Origin: an uncultured Bacilli bacterium
Lineage (GTDB): Bacteria; Bacillota_I; Bacilli_A; RF39; UBA660
Assembly (NCBI GenBank): GCA_934130405.1
Contig: CAKOXX010000020.1
Coordinates: forward strand, 1-21,995
Reading direction: 5' to 3'
DNA: 21,995 bases
Each line of letters opens with the position of its first letter. Position 1 is the stretch's first letter. The notes under the pieces are model-generated. The model did not search any database and was not told the origin of the DNA. It saw only the letters and a list, made by a program, of their open reading frames with translations. Below, one piece after another: positions 21,952 to 21,995 of the stretch. The position numbers and the translations under genes were made by a program.

Positions 21952-21995
21952 ATGTTAATACCATCAAGAACTAAATATCGTCGTGTTCATAGATT
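21952..21995 (+). CDS. rplP: 50S ribosomal protein L16, N-terminus only (cut by window)
   Basis: ATG 21952 follows GGAGG within the end of rpsC. The 14 visible codons read MLIPSRTKYRRVHR, matching the L16 start (MLLPKRVKYRREHR in Bacillus), and this is the expected next gene of the operon. Confidence 0.9.
   Translation, partial: MLIPSRTKYRRVHR

Noticed and set aside
1..21995. CRISPR arrays, insertion sequences, integrase or prophage genes, tRNA or rRNA genes
   Set aside because: No spaced direct repeats, no transposase or integrase motifs and no tRNA-like cloverleaf sequences were seen on reading both strands.

Overview
The window is a low-GC stretch (about one third GC, judged by eye) of a bacterial chromosome. 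Three things point to the Bacillota: strong AGGAGG-type ribosome binding sites, a Bacilli-type RpoB/RpoC pair and a full Spo0A. Tryptophan is encoded by TGG, and TGA is used as a stop (9171-9173), so this is the standard bacterial code and not the Mycoplasma code. My best guess is an uncultured member of the Bacilli near the Erysipelotrichales/RF39/Haloplasma side of the class; this is inference from gene content and style, not from a tree.

Layout. (1) 1-4732: the 3' end of rpoB and all of rpoC, closed by a terminator whose stem contains the rpoC stop codon. (2) 4796-6408: a NodB-type polysaccharide deacetylase anchored to the membrane, a NT5C-like HAD nucleotidase, and a 54-residue single-span membrane peptide. 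(3) 6453-12091: gap, then a separately promoted, tightly coupled run pgk - GNAT-like protein - flippase-like membrane protein - GT4 glycosyltransferase - tpiA. (4) 12202-14454: spo0A and an AAA_14/DUF4143 ATPase, each with its own promoter. (5) 14470-17572: gpmI, a small Cys/His-rich protein and a Y-family DNA polymerase. (6) 17630-21995: a strong promoter, a structured leader and the S10 ribosomal operon rpsJ-rplC-rplD-rplW-rplB-rpsS-rplV-rpsC-rplP (cut by the window end). All genes are on the + strand.

The glycolytic genes (gap, pgk, tpiA, gpmI) are kept in the classical central-glycolysis order but are interrupted by a probable glycolipid pair (glycosyltransferase plus flippase-like protein), by the sporulation master regulator and by an ATPase. 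The whole block sits between rpoC and the S10 operon, where many Bacillota carry rpsL-rpsG-fusA-tuf. Gene junctions are very compact: stop codon, terminator, promoter and ribosome binding site are packed into 64-89 bases at four junctions.

I see no CRISPR array, insertion sequence, prophage, tRNA or rRNA. The most interesting items are the repeating junction architecture with an extended -10 TGTTA motif, the short divergent TpiA that still has all its catalytic residues, the spo0A placement and leader, and the possible two-state S10 leader. None of these is clearly a new biological system.
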